Source: JASEHD01 sp964471945 (GTDB taxonomy: Bacteria; Bacteroidota; Ignavibacteria; UBA10030; SZUA-254). Taken from it: 25,659 nucleotides of DNA. The stretch's first letter is position 1; each line of letters starts with the position of its first letter. Shown here piece after piece: positions 16,147 to 23,601 of this stretch. Under the pieces are notes generated by a model, which did not search any database, was not told where the DNA came from, and saw only the letters and a list, made by a program, of their open reading frames with translations. The DNA is taken from the NCBI GenBank assembly GCA_964471945.1, contig CAYYIJ010000025.1, positions 1 through 25,659 on the forward strand, read 5' to 3'. A program made the translations under genes and the position numbers.

Positions 16147-17996
16147 ACTTTCGACACCTCAATTCCGGGAAGTAATATTGAAAATTTACAGCCTTTATTT
16201 ATTTCACTTTCCACCCATATTTTACCACTATACATTTCCACTATTTCTTTTGCGATGGCTAAACCCAATCCAACGCTACCCGGGGTGGGATCCAACGATT
16301 GTTTTACCTGAATAAATTTATCGAAAATTTTATCCAAATATTCTGGCGGGATACCACGACCTGTATCAGATACTTGAATGAGTATATCTTTATCTTTTTT
16401 TTCTGCTTTAATTTCAACTCTTCCACCACGATTTGTATAACGTAATGCATTATTTAACAAATTCGAGATTACCGACGAGAGCTGTTGATCGTCACCGTAA
16501 AATTGAGGTAATTCAGTTTCGGATAATAATTCCAACGTTATTCCTTTTTCATTAAAAGATAGTTGTGCAGATTGCACGGTTGATTCAATCACTTTATGGA
16601 TATCTACAATATTTTCTTTCATCTCAAATTTTCCAGATTCAAGTTTTGAAAGCTGCAGCAGTTCTTTAACAAGCTTCGTCAAACGATCGCAATCTTGTTT
16701 CGATGATTCTAATAAATCTAGTTGAGATTTTGATAATGGCCCAACTATTTGCTGACGAAGAATATCAACACTCATGTTTATTGAAGTAAGCGGTGTTCTA
16801 AATTCATGAGACACAGCCGCCATAAAATCTGATTTCATCTTATCTAATTCTTTAAATTGAGTAACATCTTGCAAGACCAACACCATACCGCATCTTCCTC
16901 CATGCGGTACCGGTATTTTAGATATGCGTGGACGCAGGAATATTTGCCGCTCATTGTGTTTGAACTGGAGATACGTTTGTTTCATTGCCGATGCTTCCGG
17001 AGATGAAAATATTTCCAATATCCTCCCATCGTAGATACAATCAGTAACATTCTTTCCAACGACCTCCTTTTCACTAATATTCAAAAGTTCTTCTGCAGAA
17101 CGATTGATTAATTGAATATTCAATTCAGAATCACAAACAATTATTGCATCGGAGATACTTTCGACTATAGTTTCCGATTTCTGTTTTTCTGAAATTATCT
17201 TCTCGATATTAATCTCTTCGAATTTCCTAAGGCGCTCGGTCATTTTGTTAAATTCCCTACTAAGCTCTCCAACTTCATCGTTCGTTTCAACATCAATCTT
17301 TAAATCAAGGTGACCACGGCCAATTCGATTCACTGTTTCGGTCAATTTTTCAGCCGGCTCAATAATACGTTTGGTAAATTGCACCATAGTAATGATACTC
17401 AACCCAACCGCAAGAAAAGCGGCAAAAAGAACCGCTATAATCGCCTCATCAGATGTCGTTTTTGTATCCTTTGCTATTTTCATCATTTGCTTTTGGTTCT
17501 CTTCAATTAACCAGAAACAATTATCAGATAGACGTTGTGAGAACGGTCTTACATCTGAGCCATAGTATGCTTTCGCTATGGCAATATTTTTCTTTAAGAC
17601 TAACGAATATAATGAATCCGAGACAATAAGATAACCAGTATACGTCTGCTTAATATTATCGAGAATGGGACCGGCATCGGGAAGAGATCTATTTTCGTTC
17701 GCACGATCAAAAACTTGATAAAACTCTTGTTCAGCATTTTTTTGTTCTTCCCTTCCAATCTCTAAATCTCCATTAAGAATTGTAATCAATGCATGTTCAT
17801 GCTTTTCGATTAGATGCGCCATCCGCTCCAATATTACAACGTGAGGATAATTTTCAGAAAGGATGGTATTGAACGATAAAGTGATTCTACTGAAACTATA
17901 AATTGCCCATGTAGTAACAGCGATGTTGATTAAAACAAGTACGATGTACCCGAAGCCGATTTTGAATCGCAAGCTATTTAAAATTGGTATCCGCAT
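16143..17996 (-). CDS. Membrane sensor histidine kinase (HAMP-PAS-HisKA-HATPase)
   Basis: The 617-residue product has TM1 at about 14-35, a helical periplasmic sensor of about 150 residues, TM2 at 185-207 (AIIAVLFAAFLAVGLSIITM), HAMP at 208-261 (EPAEKLTETVNRIGRGHLDL), PAS at 275-385 (ISDAIIVCDSELNIQLINRS), HisKA with phosphoacceptor His397 (AAVSHEFRTPL), and a HATPase domain with N box NLLNNALRY, G1 DTGRGIPPEYLDKIF and G2 VGLGLAIAKEIV. The architecture resembles KinB/NtrB-type kinases that partner sigma-54 activators. It is the first gene of the two-component pair; a 16-bp palindrome lies in its leader. The signal is unknown: the periplasmic helices suggest an envelope stimulus. Confidence 0.94.
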   Translation of the reverse strand: MRIPILNSLRFKIGFGYIVLVLINIAVTTWAIYSFSRITLSFNTILSENYPHVVILERMAHLIEKHEHALITILNGDLEIGREEQKNAEQEFYQVFDRANENRSLPDAGPILDNIKQTYTGYLIVSDSLYSLVLKKNIAIAKAYYGSDVRPFSQRLSDNCFWLIEENQKQMMKIAKDTKTTSDEAIIAVLFAAFLAVGLSIITMVQFTKRIIEPAEKLTETVNRIGRGHLDLKIDVETNDEVGELSREFNKMTERLRKFEEINIEKIISEKQKSETIVESISDAIIVCDSELNIQLINRSAEELLNISEKEVVGKNVTDCIYDGRILEIFSSPEASAMKQTYLQFKHNERQIFLRPRISKIPVPHGGRCGMVLVLQDVTQFKELDKMKSDFMAAVSHEFRTPLTSINMSVDILRQQIVGPLSKSQLDLLESSKQDCDRLTKLVKELLQLSKLESGKFEMKENIVDIHKVIESTVQSAQLSFNEKGITLELLSETELPQFYGDDQQLSSVISNLLNNALRYTNRGGRVEIKAEKKDKDILIQVSDTGRGIPPEYLDKIFDKFIQVKQSLDPTPGSVGLGLAIAKEIVEMYSGKIWVESEINKGCKFSILLPGIEVSKV

Positions 17997-18002
17997 ATGC
18001 TA

Positions 18003-18018
18003 TCTCAATATATTGAGA
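18003..18018. promoter_or_regulatory. Perfect 16-bp palindrome in the histidine kinase leader
   Basis: TCTCAATATATTGAGA is fully self-complementary and ends 7 bp from the kinase ATG (17996). On the minus strand its right arm supplies the only ribosome-site-like GAGA before the ATG, so it could be an operator or a hairpin masking translation initiation. Confidence 0.4.
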
Positions 18019-18076
18019 ATGTAATGAAATTTCAAAAATGTTTGACTTTCAATAAAAATCTTACTCGAAAAACTAA

Positions 18077-18664
18077 CAAATTACGGAACTTTCCACTCGT
18101 CGACCGCGTGTCTTAGGTTGGCTCATTATCGCTGCTATTAGCAATCCTGAAATTTGGGCAATTGCAATCATTCTTGGTATTGGCGTATTAAATTGGTATT
18201 GTGCTCTTCATACTTGTCGGTATAGCTTCTCTGTATGAATTTGAATCTATTAATCTTGCACCAGCACAGGGTGGATTGGCACATAACTGGAGTTTCTTTG
18301 TCTCTATNNNNNNNNNNNNNNNNNNNNNNNNNNNNNNNNNNNNNNNNNNNNNNNNNNNNNNNNNNNNNNNNNNNNNNNNNNNNNNNNNNNNNNNNNNNNN
18401 NNNNNNNATCTTGCACCAGCACAGGGTGGATTGGCACATAACTGGAGTTTCTTTGTCTCTATTATCCTCGCTATCTCAGGAATCGATTCTATTCCGAACA
18501 TGACACGAGTAATGAAAGATCCTGCTAAAAATTCCAGGAGAGCGATACTTACTAATGAAGTCGGATATACGATTGCGGAACAAGCCGCTACATTAGGTGT
18601 TGAAAGATTAGTCCTGGGAGCAACACAAAGAAGTTTGGTAGATAAGGCATTAATTGCTGCCTGA
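18077..18664 (+). pseudogene. Degraded amino-acid permease / universal stress protein fusion
   Basis: Pieces of one gene remain. Frame A (from 18077) reads RPRVLGWLIIAAISNPEIWA, then IAIILGIGVLNW, a membrane segment. Near 18190 the frame changes to GIVLFILVGIASLYEFESIN, and after merging the gap the same frame gives FFVSIILAISGIDSIPNMTR and VMKDPAKNSRRAI, which fit TM5-TM6 of an APC-family permease. It then jumps straight to VGYTIAEQAATLGVERLVLG and ATQRSL, the C-terminus of a UspA domain, ending TGA 18662-18664. Most of the transporter and most of the stress domain are missing. It is therefore a remnant with a frameshift and at least two internal deletions. Which permease it was cannot be told. 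Confidence 0.7.
18308..18407. other. Assembly gap (100 N) with 55-bp identical flanks
   Basis: The 55 bases before the gap (18253-18307) are identical to the 55 after it (18408-18462), and reading frames match when they are merged. The N run is therefore a placeholder between overlapping contigs; the overlap length looks like an assembler k-mer. Confidence 0.85.
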
Positions 18665-18698
18665 AGAAATTCAGCTGATTATCTACCCATCGTAATAA

Positions 18699-19091
18699 CT
18701 ATTTATTTCTTCTAACAAGCTCATCCAACCGGTTTTCAATTTGCTCGATATCGATTGGTTTCCGTAGGATGCCGAAAATCCCAATTTTACGCGCCTCAGC
18801 TAAAACCCGCTCATCTTGAAATCCGGTTATAAAAAGAAAAGGTATCGATTCGGTTGCAGAATTCGATTTGACTTTTTTAAAGAACTCGAATCCACTCAAC
18901 CTTGGCATAACTACATCTGAGATGATGACATCAGGGGTGAAGTTCGCTAATTTTTCTAATCCCTCTTCACCATCGTTTGCAACCTCGACTTCAAAATTAT
19001 CCATAATTAGAAGATCTTTCAGCAATTCAGCAAATCCGATTTCATCATCGACGAGTAATATTTTCCTGAGTGTTGGTCTTTCAATGCCCAT
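18699..19091 (-). CDS. Single-domain (CheY-like) response regulator
   Basis: The 130-residue receiver domain has no output domain. The start is set at ATG 19091 (MGIERPTLRKILLVDDE) with AAAAGG about 6 nt upstream; the open frame continues 45 codons further but that part is AT-rich and not protein-like. Visible residues: acidic pair in LLVDDE, phosphoacceptor Asp in VIISDVVMPRLSG, Thr in LFITGF and Lys in ILRKPID. It receives phosphate from a kinase and signals by protein-protein contact. It is divergent from the second regulator at 19253. The cognate kinase is unknown; the kinase at 16143-17996 already has a coupled partner. Confidence 0.88.
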   Translation of the reverse strand: MGIERPTLRKILLVDDEIGFAELLKDLLIMDNFEVEVANDGEEGLEKLANFTPDVIISDVVMPRLSGFEFFKKVKSNSATESIPFLFITGFQDERVLAEARKIGIFGILRKPIDIEQIENRLDELVRRNK

Positions 19092-19252
19092 ACATACCTT
19101 TTCTAATTTATATAAGTTGAGGAAATATATATAATGATATTTCAAGATGCAAATTGAACACTTATATATTATTCTCCTCTCAACGATTTGACTATTTGAA
19201 AATGCTTTCGTAAATTTTCTCAGCAACTTACTCCCTTGAATAATATGGAATA

Positions 19253-19633
19253 ATGATGAAACCGCTTTTAAAGATGTTATGTGTCGACGATAATCCTGAT
19301 TTGCGTCAGTGTCTCAAAGATCAATTTACTAATGAAGACTTCGATGTCGATTTAGCCGAAGATGGTGAGGTTGCTTTGGAGAAGGTAAAAAGAAACAAAT
19401 ATGATATTATTTTGCTTGACGTGAAGATGCCGAAGAAGGATGGGTTGACAGTATTAAAAGAAATGAAAGAAAATGATCGGCTCCCTCATGTTATTATGCT
19501 ATCCGCAGTGAATGATGTTCCAGTTGCAATTGAATGTGTAAAATTAGGTGCGAAAGATTTCGTTTCAAAACCTTACGAACCCGAAGAGCTTCTTCATGTT
19601 GTAATAAAAGCTTTAGGATCAGATCGTGGCTAA
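19253..19633 (+). CDS. Single-domain (CheY-like) response regulator
   Basis: The 126-residue receiver domain has the acidic pair in MLCVDDNPD, phosphoacceptor Asp in IILLDVKMPKKDGL, Ser in IMLSAVND and Lys in FVSKPYEPEEL. It has no output domain. Start at ATG 19253 or the next ATG at 19256; a GGA lies just upstream and suits the second better. It is one of only two plus-strand intact genes here, divergent from the other single-domain regulator across about 160 bp that must hold both promoters. It is convergent with the small exported protein gene; the two stops are 8 bp apart. Confidence 0.9.
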   Translation: MMKPLLKMLCVDDNPDLRQCLKDQFTNEDFDVDLAEDGEVALEKVKRNKYDIILLDVKMPKKDGLTVLKEMKENDRLPHVIMLSAVNDVPVAIECVKLGAKDFVSKPYEPEELLHVVIKALGSDRG

Positions 19634-19635
19634 AA

Positions 19636-19653
19636 CCAAATTTAGTAATTTGG
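19636..19653 (-). terminator. Hairpin between convergent genes
   Basis: CCAAATTTAGTAATTTGG has perfect 7-bp arms around a 4-base loop and is followed on the minus strand by TTTT. It overlaps the last codons of the small exported protein gene, and on the plus strand directly follows the response-regulator stop, so it may terminate both. Confidence 0.5.
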
Positions 19654-19896
19654 CACATGTTGCTGCGGTGTAACAAGACTATCTAAATTTCCTAATACCT
19701 CCCGCTGCTGGTCGTAAACTTTTGTTCCTTGCCCTGCTTTGTATGGATTGTATGCTGGTTTCGCTGTATCACGACTTAGACTATCGATCCGATTTAACGA
19801 GTCTTGTTTTTCTCTTGAAAATTTACATTGAAAAGTCATCAATGATGAAACACACAAGCTTAATACAATGAGAAGATTTTGTAATAACGTTCTCAT
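19642..19896 (-). CDS. Small exported protein, possible lipoprotein
   Basis: The 84-residue product is counted from ATG 19896 (MRTLLQNLLIVLSLCVSSLM); the longer frame to 19977 runs into the upstream gene and is unlikely. The hydrophobic N-terminus followed by TFQCKFS looks like a signal peptide with a possible acylated Cys, though the lipobox is poor (TFQC). The remainder is polar (KQDSLNRIDSLSRDTAKPAY) with no recognised domain. It begins 14 bp after the DUF3098-like gene in the same direction, so the two are probably one unit. The family is not recognised; that it is coding is supported by the signal peptide and tight spacing. Confidence 0.55.
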   Translation of the reverse strand: MRTLLQNLLIVLSLCVSSLMTFQCKFSREKQDSLNRIDSLSRDTAKPAYNPYKAGQGTKVYDQQREVLGNLDSLVTPQQHVPNY

Positions 19897-19910
19897 ACAA
19901 GACGATACAC

Positions 19911-20171
19911 TTATTGAGCTTGCTTTTGGGTTTTCTCTTTTTTGCGATACATAATACCAAACGGAATGACTACACAATATCCAAAAACAAGCAGAATTGG
20001 TGCCACTGTAAGCTGCGAAAAACCTTCTACGGTATTTCCAGCAAGGGCGATATAACCCAGAATAATCATTATTAAACCAATTCCGAGAATAATATAATTT
20101 TCTCTTTCTAATGGAAATATAGCATCCTGTTTTGCTTTTTTCACGTATTTTACTTTCTCGACTTTTGCCAT
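19911..20171 (-). CDS. DUF3098-like small membrane protein
   Basis: The 86-residue product starts at ATG 20171 (MAKVEKVKYVKK) with AGAGG about 8 nt upstream, chosen over the in-frame TTG one codon earlier. Two transmembrane helices (NYIILGIGLIMIILGYIALA and LTVAPILLVFGYCVVIPFGI) follow an FPLERENY lead-in; the FPL..NYI start and the APILL-FGY second helix resemble DUF3098, a family found mainly in Bacteroidota and relatives. Its function is not known. The tail is basic (RKKEKTQKQ). It lies downstream of lolD by about 54 bp and just before the small exported protein. Confidence 0.75.
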   Translation of the reverse strand: MAKVEKVKYVKKAKQDAIFPLERENYIILGIGLIMIILGYIALAGNTVEGFSQLTVAPILLVFGYCVVIPFGIMYRKKEKTQKQAQ

Positions 20172-20225
20172 CAATAAACCTCTATTATCAATTATTAAAC
20201 AATTTATTAAAAAAATTTATCTTCA

Positions 20226-20915
20226 TCAAATCTGCAACAACCTTCCATCCACCATCCTGAACACTCTATCAGATTTTTTTGTAAACTTCTCGTTATGCGT
20301 TACGATTACGAAGGTTTGCTTATCATTTTTATTTAACTCAGCCAACAACCCTTGTATTTGTTGGCTATTAACCGAATCGAGATTCCCAGTCGGTTCATCA
20401 GCAAATACGATTTTTGGTTTGTTTGCAAGCGCACGTGCTACCGCAACCCGCTGCTGTTCGCCGCCAGAAAGTTCTGAAGGTTTGTGGTGTTTGCGCGATA
20501 TGAGCTCTACTTTTTCCAATAACTCCTCAGCTCCCTTTACTGCATCAAACCTTGATCTGCCGTTGATCATCATCGGGATCATAATATTTTCAAGGGCTGT
20601 AAATTCAGGTAGCAGGTGATGAAATTGAAACACGAATCCGACATACACAATCCTTTGTTTGGCAAGTTTCTCGTCATTGAATATTGAAATATCATTTCCT
20701 ATCCAAAACACTTTTCCTTCAGTCGGTTTATCGAGACCACCTAAAATGTGGAGTAAAGTACTTTTCCCTGAACCAGATGCACCTACGATAGAGATGCTCT
20801 CACCCTCAAAAACCTCAAAATCTATCCCCTTTAGAACGTGAAGTTGCGATGATTCCTTTTTATTAAGTGAAAATATTTTATGTATGTTTACGCAATGTAA
20901 AATTGGTTGTATCAT
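20226..20915 (-). CDS. lolD: ABC transporter ATP-binding protein, LolD/MacB type
   Basis: The product is 229 residues from ATG 20915, one base after the upstream permease stop (TAG-A-ATG); the longer frame to 21008 would lie inside the permease gene. Motifs: Walker A GASGSGKSTLL, Q-loop VFQFHHLLPEFTALEN, signature LSGGEQQRVAVARAL, Walker B KIVFADEPTGNLDS and switch VTHN. It powers the two FtsX-like permeases upstream. In Gram-negatives the LolCDE complex extracts lipoproteins from the inner membrane for delivery to LolA; the gene order permease-permease-ATPase supports that over a MacB-type exporter, but no lolA is present here. Confidence 0.92.
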   Translation of the reverse strand: MIQPILHCVNIHKIFSLNKKESSQLHVLKGIDFEVFEGESISIVGASGSGKSTLLHILGGLDKPTEGKVFWIGNDISIFNDEKLAKQRIVYVGFVFQFHHLLPEFTALENIMIPMMINGRSRFDAVKGAEELLEKVELISRKHHKPSELSGGEQQRVAVARALANKPKIVFADEPTGNLDSVNSQQIQGLLAELNKNDKQTFVIVTHNEKFTKKSDRVFRMVDGRLLQI

Positions 20916-20916
20916 T

Positions 20917-22149
20917 CTATTCCCATCTAAGTCCTTCGGCTGGTTGAATCGAAGCAGCACGCCGCGCCGGATAATATGCCGCAATTGATGAAAGACCGAG
21001 AGAAGCAAAAGTAATCGTAATAAAATCTGCCCATCTAATTTCTATAGGTATTGCAGGTATAATATAAATCGTCGGGTCTAATGGGAAGAATTGATAATGG
21101 ACTTGCAGAAAAAGCACGGTGAGACCGATAATAACACCCAATACCGTTCCAAGTACTCCGATGATAACACCTTCTACCATAAACAAACGAACTATATTTT
21201 GTGAAGTCATCCCCATCGCTTTCAGCACACTTATGTCACGTTGTTTTTCGATTACACCCATCACCAAAGAGCCGAGCATATTGAACGTAGCAACCAAGAT
21301 TATTAAGCTCAATAGTATGTATGCTGCCCATCTTTCAATTTTCATAACCGAATACAAGCTTTTATGAAGATCGTACCAGGTGGATACTGAATAATCGGTA
21401 GATACCCGCTTCATCAACTCATCTTTTACTTCATCAGCTTTATTGAAGTCATGGAGTCTTATCTCAATTCCATTATATTTATCTTGAAGATTATACATCA
21501 CTTGTGATATTGGAAGTGAAATATACGCATAATTTGCGTCATAATCTTTATTATTAGACTCATAAATACCCGTTACACTAAATTTCGATCCTTGTGGAAT
21601 ACTGAGCCCTTGCAGCGCTGTTTGGATATTATATGGATTATAAATTATAATCTCATTACCAATGATTGAGGACAGTCGGTCAGCGAGCGTGAGACCGATT
21701 ACGATCCCTGGTACCCCGTTTGAATTTTCAAAAGTTAACGAACCAAAGACAATTTTTTCTTTCAATCCCGAGACTTCAACTATACGTTTTTCATCAACAC
21801 CGCGAACAAAAACTACCTTATTAAAAGAACCAGCATTTAGCATTGCCTTCCCGGATACGAACGGAGAAAATGCTTGAATTTTTAAATTATGTTTTAAAAT
21901 ATTCTCGACCGTTTTGTATTCTTCTGCGGTGATATTTCCTTTTTTCTCAATTCTAAGATGGGGATCAAATCCGACAAGCACGGATGTAACAACGCTGCTA
22001 AATCCGTTGAATACAGAAAGCGCAATCAAGAGTGCTGCAACGCCCAGTGTGATTCCAACAACCGAGATGTAACCGATAACGTTAATAAACCGAACCTTCC
22101 TCTTCGATGTTAAATATCGTCTCGCTATAAATAATTCCACTAAGTTCAT
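20917..22149 (-). CDS. lolE: FtsX-like ABC permease, LolC/LolE type
   Basis: The 410-residue product has the Lol permease layout. An N-terminal helix after FIARRYLTSKRKVRFINVIG (GITLGVAALLIALSVFNGFS) is followed by a periplasmic MacB-type core domain of about 200 residues (about 50-265). Three C-terminal FtsX helices complete it: AAYILLSLIILVATFNMLGS, EGVIIGVLGTVLGVIIGLTV, and the last ending in ITFASLGLSSIAAYYPARRA with SIQPAEGLRWE. It starts 3 bp after its paralogue and precedes lolD by one base. Assignment as LolE rather than LolC is arbitrary; both copies are LolC/E-type and probably form a heterodimer. Confidence 0.88.
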   Translation of the reverse strand: MNLVELFIARRYLTSKRKVRFINVIGYISVVGITLGVAALLIALSVFNGFSSVVTSVLVGFDPHLRIEKKGNITAEEYKTVENILKHNLKIQAFSPFVSGKAMLNAGSFNKVVFVRGVDEKRIVEVSGLKEKIVFGSLTFENSNGVPGIVIGLTLADRLSSIIGNEIIIYNPYNIQTALQGLSIPQGSKFSVTGIYESNNKDYDANYAYISLPISQVMYNLQDKYNGIEIRLHDFNKADEVKDELMKRVSTDYSVSTWYDLHKSLYSVMKIERWAAYILLSLIILVATFNMLGSLVMGVIEKQRDISVLKAMGMTSQNIVRLFMVEGVIIGVLGTVLGVIIGLTVLFLQVHYQFFPLDPTIYIIPAIPIEIRWADFITITFASLGLSSIAAYYPARRAASIQPAEGLRWE

Positions 22150-22152
22150 CTC

Positions 22153-23364
22153 TCAACCGAATCTTAATGCAGTTACAGGTTCTAACCTCGATGCTGCTCT
22201 GGTCGGAATCAACGTTGTCATCATACACAGAAACAATGCAACAACCGTAACAATTATAAAATTTTCCGGACTGAGTAAAATAGGGGCGGCATCCATGTAA
22301 TATATGTCAGAAGGTAAGGAGATAATCTTAAACTTCAATTGAATAAAACACAAAAAATAAGCGAGCAGATTACCGAGCGCGATACCTGCTGCTGCAATTG
22401 CTAATCCTTGCAGTCGGAATATTCGCCGAATCAGCTTCGGTCCAGCGCCAAGAGATTTTAAAATCGCTATAGCTTTCATCTTTTCTAAAACGAACATCAG
22501 CAATGTACCGATGATATTAACTGTAGCGACAACAATGATTAAACTTAGAAGAATTGGCGACATTTTCTTCTGCAATTCGACCCATGAGAAGAGATTCCGA
22601 TAAAGCTGAAAGACCGTGCGAGAATAATGTGGATACCCAAGAAGAGTTTGGATTTGCCGGGCAGTTTCATCCACATTTGCAATATCGTTCACTAATACAT
22701 CGTATCCCGACACACCTTCGCCCAATTGAAACAACTGCTGTGCATCCTTCAATGTCGTATAAGCATAGATGTCATCAAATTCAGCCATCCCTGATTCATA
22801 GATCCCAACAAGCTGAAATTGCATAGCGCGCGGTTGAGACGAATTATCTGAGGGTAAAGCAAATACAACTAATCTATTTCCGACTTCAACATTCAAACGA
22901 TTGGCTAGCTTCCGTCCTATAACTATCTCACGGAAGCCGACTGTAGATGCGGGAAAATATTCCCCGGCGATGATGTGCTGTCGAGAAGTTAGAACATCGA
23001 TAGATGGATTAATTCCGCGCAAGTAAATTCCATCAACAGCATCCTTGAAACGTATCATACCTTCACGAGCTGCAAAAGGTGATATTGCTTTTACACCTGA
23101 AATTTCTTTCTTCACATTTTCTATCGTTTGTTGATAATCAGATAGGAGTTTATTCTGGAAGCCGCGAACTTCGATGTGAGAAGTGAAGGCGATTACTTTT
23201 TCTTTTATCTCTTTCTCAAACCCATCCAGTACCGAAAGAGTAATGATAAGAGCAGCCGTTCCTAACATAACTCCGACGATTGCAATTGTAGTAATGAAAG
23301 AAAGGAACCCGCTCTTTCGGTGAGTTTGGAGGTAACGTTTCGCTATGAACCAGGATGTAGACAA
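22153..23364 (-). CDS. lolC: FtsX-like ABC permease, LolC/LolE type
   Basis: The 403-residue product shares the layout of the next gene: SWFIAKRYLQTHRKSGFLSF, TM1 (AIVGVMLGTAALIITLSVLD), a periplasmic core (about 50-265) and three C-terminal helices (SPILLSLIIVVATVNIIGTL, LQGLAIAAAGIALGNLLAYF, FIIVTVVALFLCMMTTLIPT). The assigned start is TTG 23364 (MSTSWFIAKRY); there is no ATG nearby and the assembly gap begins 17 bp upstream, so the exact N-terminus is uncertain, although the frame stays open through the gap flank. First gene of the three-gene Lol unit, downstream of prfB. Confidence 0.87.
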   Translation of the reverse strand: MSTSWFIAKRYLQTHRKSGFLSFITTIAIVGVMLGTAALIITLSVLDGFEKEIKEKVIAFTSHIEVRGFQNKLLSDYQQTIENVKKEISGVKAISPFAAREGMIRFKDAVDGIYLRGINPSIDVLTSRQHIIAGEYFPASTVGFREIVIGRKLANRLNVEVGNRLVVFALPSDNSSQPRAMQFQLVGIYESGMAEFDDIYAYTTLKDAQQLFQLGEGVSGYDVLVNDIANVDETARQIQTLLGYPHYSRTVFQLYRNLFSWVELQKKMSPILLSLIIVVATVNIIGTLLMFVLEKMKAIAILKSLGAGPKLIRRIFRLQGLAIAAAGIALGNLLAYFLCFIQLKFKIISLPSDIYYMDAAPILLSPENFIIVTVVALFLCMMTTLIPTRAASRLEPVTALRFG

Positions 23365-23380
23365 GTTTTGAGTTATGAAT

Positions 23381-23480
23381 NNNNNNNNNNNNNNNNNNNN
23401 NNNNNNNNNNNNNNNNNNNNNNNNNNNNNNNNNNNNNNNNNNNNNNNNNNNNNNNNNNNNNNNNNNNNNNNNNNNNNNNN
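23381..23480. other. Assembly gap (100 N) with 12-bp identical flanks
   Basis: TGAGTTATGAAT ends the left contig and begins the right one. As at the first gap, the run of exactly 100 N is probably a placeholder between overlapping contigs. It falls in a low-complexity intergenic stretch, which would explain the break. Confidence 0.7.
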
Positions 23481-23522
23481 TGAGTTATGAATCTTGAAAA
23501 TTCTGCCAAACGATAAACTCGA

Positions 23523-23600
23523 AAATGTTGATGAAACGGATTGTAAATTTGAAATATTTGTGTTTTGATTTTTGCATTTTGAATTTTGCTTTTTGAATTG
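23523..23600. repeat. Low-complexity TTTGAATTTTG-type intergenic repeat
   Basis: Degenerate short units of the form TTTTGAATTTTG or TTTTGATTTTTGC follow one another between lolC and prfB. The open frames through it on the minus strand (KKQNSKCKNQN) are of the kind produced by AT-rich simple repeats and are not counted as genes. Confidence 0.5.
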
Positions 23601-23601
23601 T

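Noticed and set aside
18168..18503. Several overlapping open frames through the first run of N
   Set aside because: They exist only because N is read as open; only the frame that matches the permease and UspA remnants is meaningful.
19092..19226. N-terminal extension of the minus-strand response regulator (45 extra codons)
   Set aside because: The extension is AT-rich and unlike a receiver domain, and a good ribosome site precedes the ATG at 19091.
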